Positions 5,640-6,303 of a stretch of 6,303 nt of DNA are shown here, piece by piece; within the stretch, counting starts at the first letter, position 1; the number at the start of each line of letters is the position of its first letter. The stretch is from Actinomycetota bacterium (GTDB taxonomy: Bacteria; Actinomycetota; Actinomycetes; Nanopelagicales; Nanopelagicaceae), in contig JAPOJL010000035.1 of the NCBI GenBank assembly GCA_029978425.1, positions 243 to 6,545 of the forward strand, read 5' to 3'. The translations under genes and the position numbers were made by a program. Below the pieces are notes generated by a model, which had not been told where the DNA came from, did no database searches, and was given only the letters and a program-made list of their open reading frames with translations.

Positions 5640-6248
5640 TTAACCAGCCTTAACGAGTTCAACCACGCGTGCTAACGGCAAGTCATCAAGATTTATCTCA
5701 TGGAGGAGGTGTTTGGAGGCCTTAGATAGGTCGCTTTCAGCCATTTCTGTTGCCGCTGACTCCCCTTTCATAGCAAGAAGGGAGCCACCTTTAGCAACTA
5801 AATGCCAGGTTGTATCAATGAGGCGCGGAAGTGGAGCAACCGCGCGGGCAACTACGTAGTTGTAGGAGCCTTTGATTGATTCGGATTTAGCGCGGATGAC
5901 GACCACGTTGGAAAGGCCAAGGGAGTCAATAACTTCATGAAGGAACTCGACCCTTCTTTGAAGGGGTTCAATCAAGGTAACTTTGAGTTCAGGTTTGGCA
6001 AGGGCGATGACGATTCCAGGTAACCCTGCACCTGATCCGATATCGGCAACGCTCGCGCCCGTGTTAGGTAAGAGGGTCGTGATGGGGATGCAGTTTTCAA
6101 TATGCCGTTCCCAGATCCGCTCCCCTTCTTTCGGGCCAATCAAGCCACGTTCGATGGCGGTGGTGGCGAGAAGGTCGGCATAAGCCAGGGCCTCGCGCTG
6201 CTTCTGAGGAAAGTAGCGTTGAGCCCGCGTTTCACGTGAAACGGTCAG
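5640..6248 (-). CDS. rsmG: 16S rRNA (guanine-N7)-methyltransferase RsmG (GidB), probable CTG start
   Basis: RsmG uses S-adenosylmethionine to methylate N7 of the 16S rRNA guanosine known as G527 in E. coli numbering. Loss of this activity gives low-level streptomycin resistance in several bacteria. In the 202-residue reading, WERHIENC is at 46-53, the SAM-binding motif DIGSGAGLPG at 69-78, the acidic residue in LIEP at 94, and VVARAVAPLPRL at 132-143. The only ATG/GTG/TTG start is TTG 6143, which gives 167 residues and removes conserved N-terminal sequence. Codons upstream read RYFPQKQREALAYADLLA, then TTAIERGLIGPKEG, which matches the family N-terminus well. Upstream there is no standard start, only CTG 6246-6248, forming a CTGA overlap with the jag stop, and a second CTG at 6186-6188. 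CTG 6248 is proposed. parA follows 9 bases after the stop. Confidence 0.88.
   Translation of the reverse strand: MTVSRETRAQRYFPQKQREALAYADLLATTAIERGLIGPKEGERIWERHIENCIPITTLLPNTGASVADIGSGAGLPGIVIALAKPELKVTLIEPLQRRVEFLHEVIDSLGLSNVVVIRAKSESIKGSYNYVVARAVAPLPRLIDTTWHLVAKGGSLLAMKGESAATEMAESDLSKASKHLLHEINLDDLPLARVVELVKAG
6228..6243. other. parS centromere site, perfect palindrome
   Basis: CGTTTCACGTGAAACG is a perfect 16-bp palindrome that contains the full 14-bp parS core GTTTCACGTGAAAC. This is the loading site for ParB, encoded downstream on the same strand. It lies at the 5' end of rsmG and just after the jag stop, and in the rsmG frame encodes Val-Ser-Arg-Glu-Thr. It is 618 bp from the second site in parA. 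Confidence 0.95.
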
Positions 6249-6303
6249 GCTGGCATCACCACAACGCAGCGATCGGGGTCTTCCCCTTCAGATTCGCTTT
6301 TGA
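6245..6303 (-). CDS. jag: Jag/KhpB-like R3H-domain RNA-binding protein, C-terminal end (partial)
   Basis: Only the last 18 complete residues are present, KSESEGEDPDRCVVVMPA, ending in TGA at 6245-6247 (minus strand); the gene continues beyond the window. The SEGEDPxRxVVV ending matches the C-terminus of the R3H domain of Jag (SpoIIIJ-associated, KhpB) proteins. In actinobacteria jag lies between yidC and rsmG, which fits this position. Jag is a KH-R3H RNA-binding protein. The stop overlaps the proposed CTG start of rsmG as CTGA, suggesting translational coupling. The identification depends on a short tail plus gene order. Confidence 0.75.
   Translation of the reverse strand, partial: KSESEGEDPDRCVVVMPA

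Overview
This window is a compact, core-genome segment close to the replication origin of an actinobacterium. The gene order murJ, trxB, trxA, cwlM, aminotransferase, then parB, parA, rsmG and jag on the opposite strand is the classic actinobacterial arrangement next to rnpA/rpmH/dnaA. Hand-counted base composition varies from about one quarter to nearly two thirds GC between 60-base blocks, and the overall impression is mid-to-high 40s percent. That is low for Actinobacteria, and spacers are very short or absent. These traits suggest a streamlined freshwater actinobacterium of the acI/Nanopelagicales kind (Planktophila-like). This placement is an inference from gene order and composition, not from a database search.

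Plus strand, 1-3860: the last 45 codons of a MurJ-type lipid II flippase are followed after 9 bases by trxB (thioredoxin reductase) and trxA (thioredoxin). Next come cwlM (two peptidoglycan-binding domains plus an amidase-like domain that has lost both zinc-ligand histidines) and a fold-type I PLP aminotransferase. The genes lie 9 to 43 bases apart with no convincing terminator between them, so they look like one transcription unit joining cell-wall precursor export and its regulation with thiol redox. The sigM/anti-sigma pair that often separates murJ from trxB in other actinobacteria is missing.

Minus strand, 6303-3853: the end of jag, then rsmG, parA and parB, run towards the plus-strand block. 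jag appears to overlap rsmG by 4 bases, rsmG and parA are 9 bases apart, and parA and parB overlap by 1 base (TAATG). parB and the aminotransferase converge with an 8-base tail-to-tail overlap.

Two parS centromere sites are present. One is a perfect 16-bp palindrome at 6228-6243 and the other, at 5610-5625, has one mismatch. Each lies inside the 5' end of a gene (rsmG and parA) and each encodes the peptide Ser-Arg-Glu-Thr. With ParA and ParB encoded alongside, this is a complete ParABS chromosome segregation locus.

There is no gene-free stretch longer than 50 bases, and I see no RNA gene, CRISPR array, insertion sequence or prophage. I find no evidence of a wholly new system. The points most worth a second look are the parS-constrained starts of rsmG and parA (rsmG seems to use CTG), the pseudo-amidase CwlM with a conserved-looking Thr-Gly-Thr tail, and the sharp composition change inside parA.
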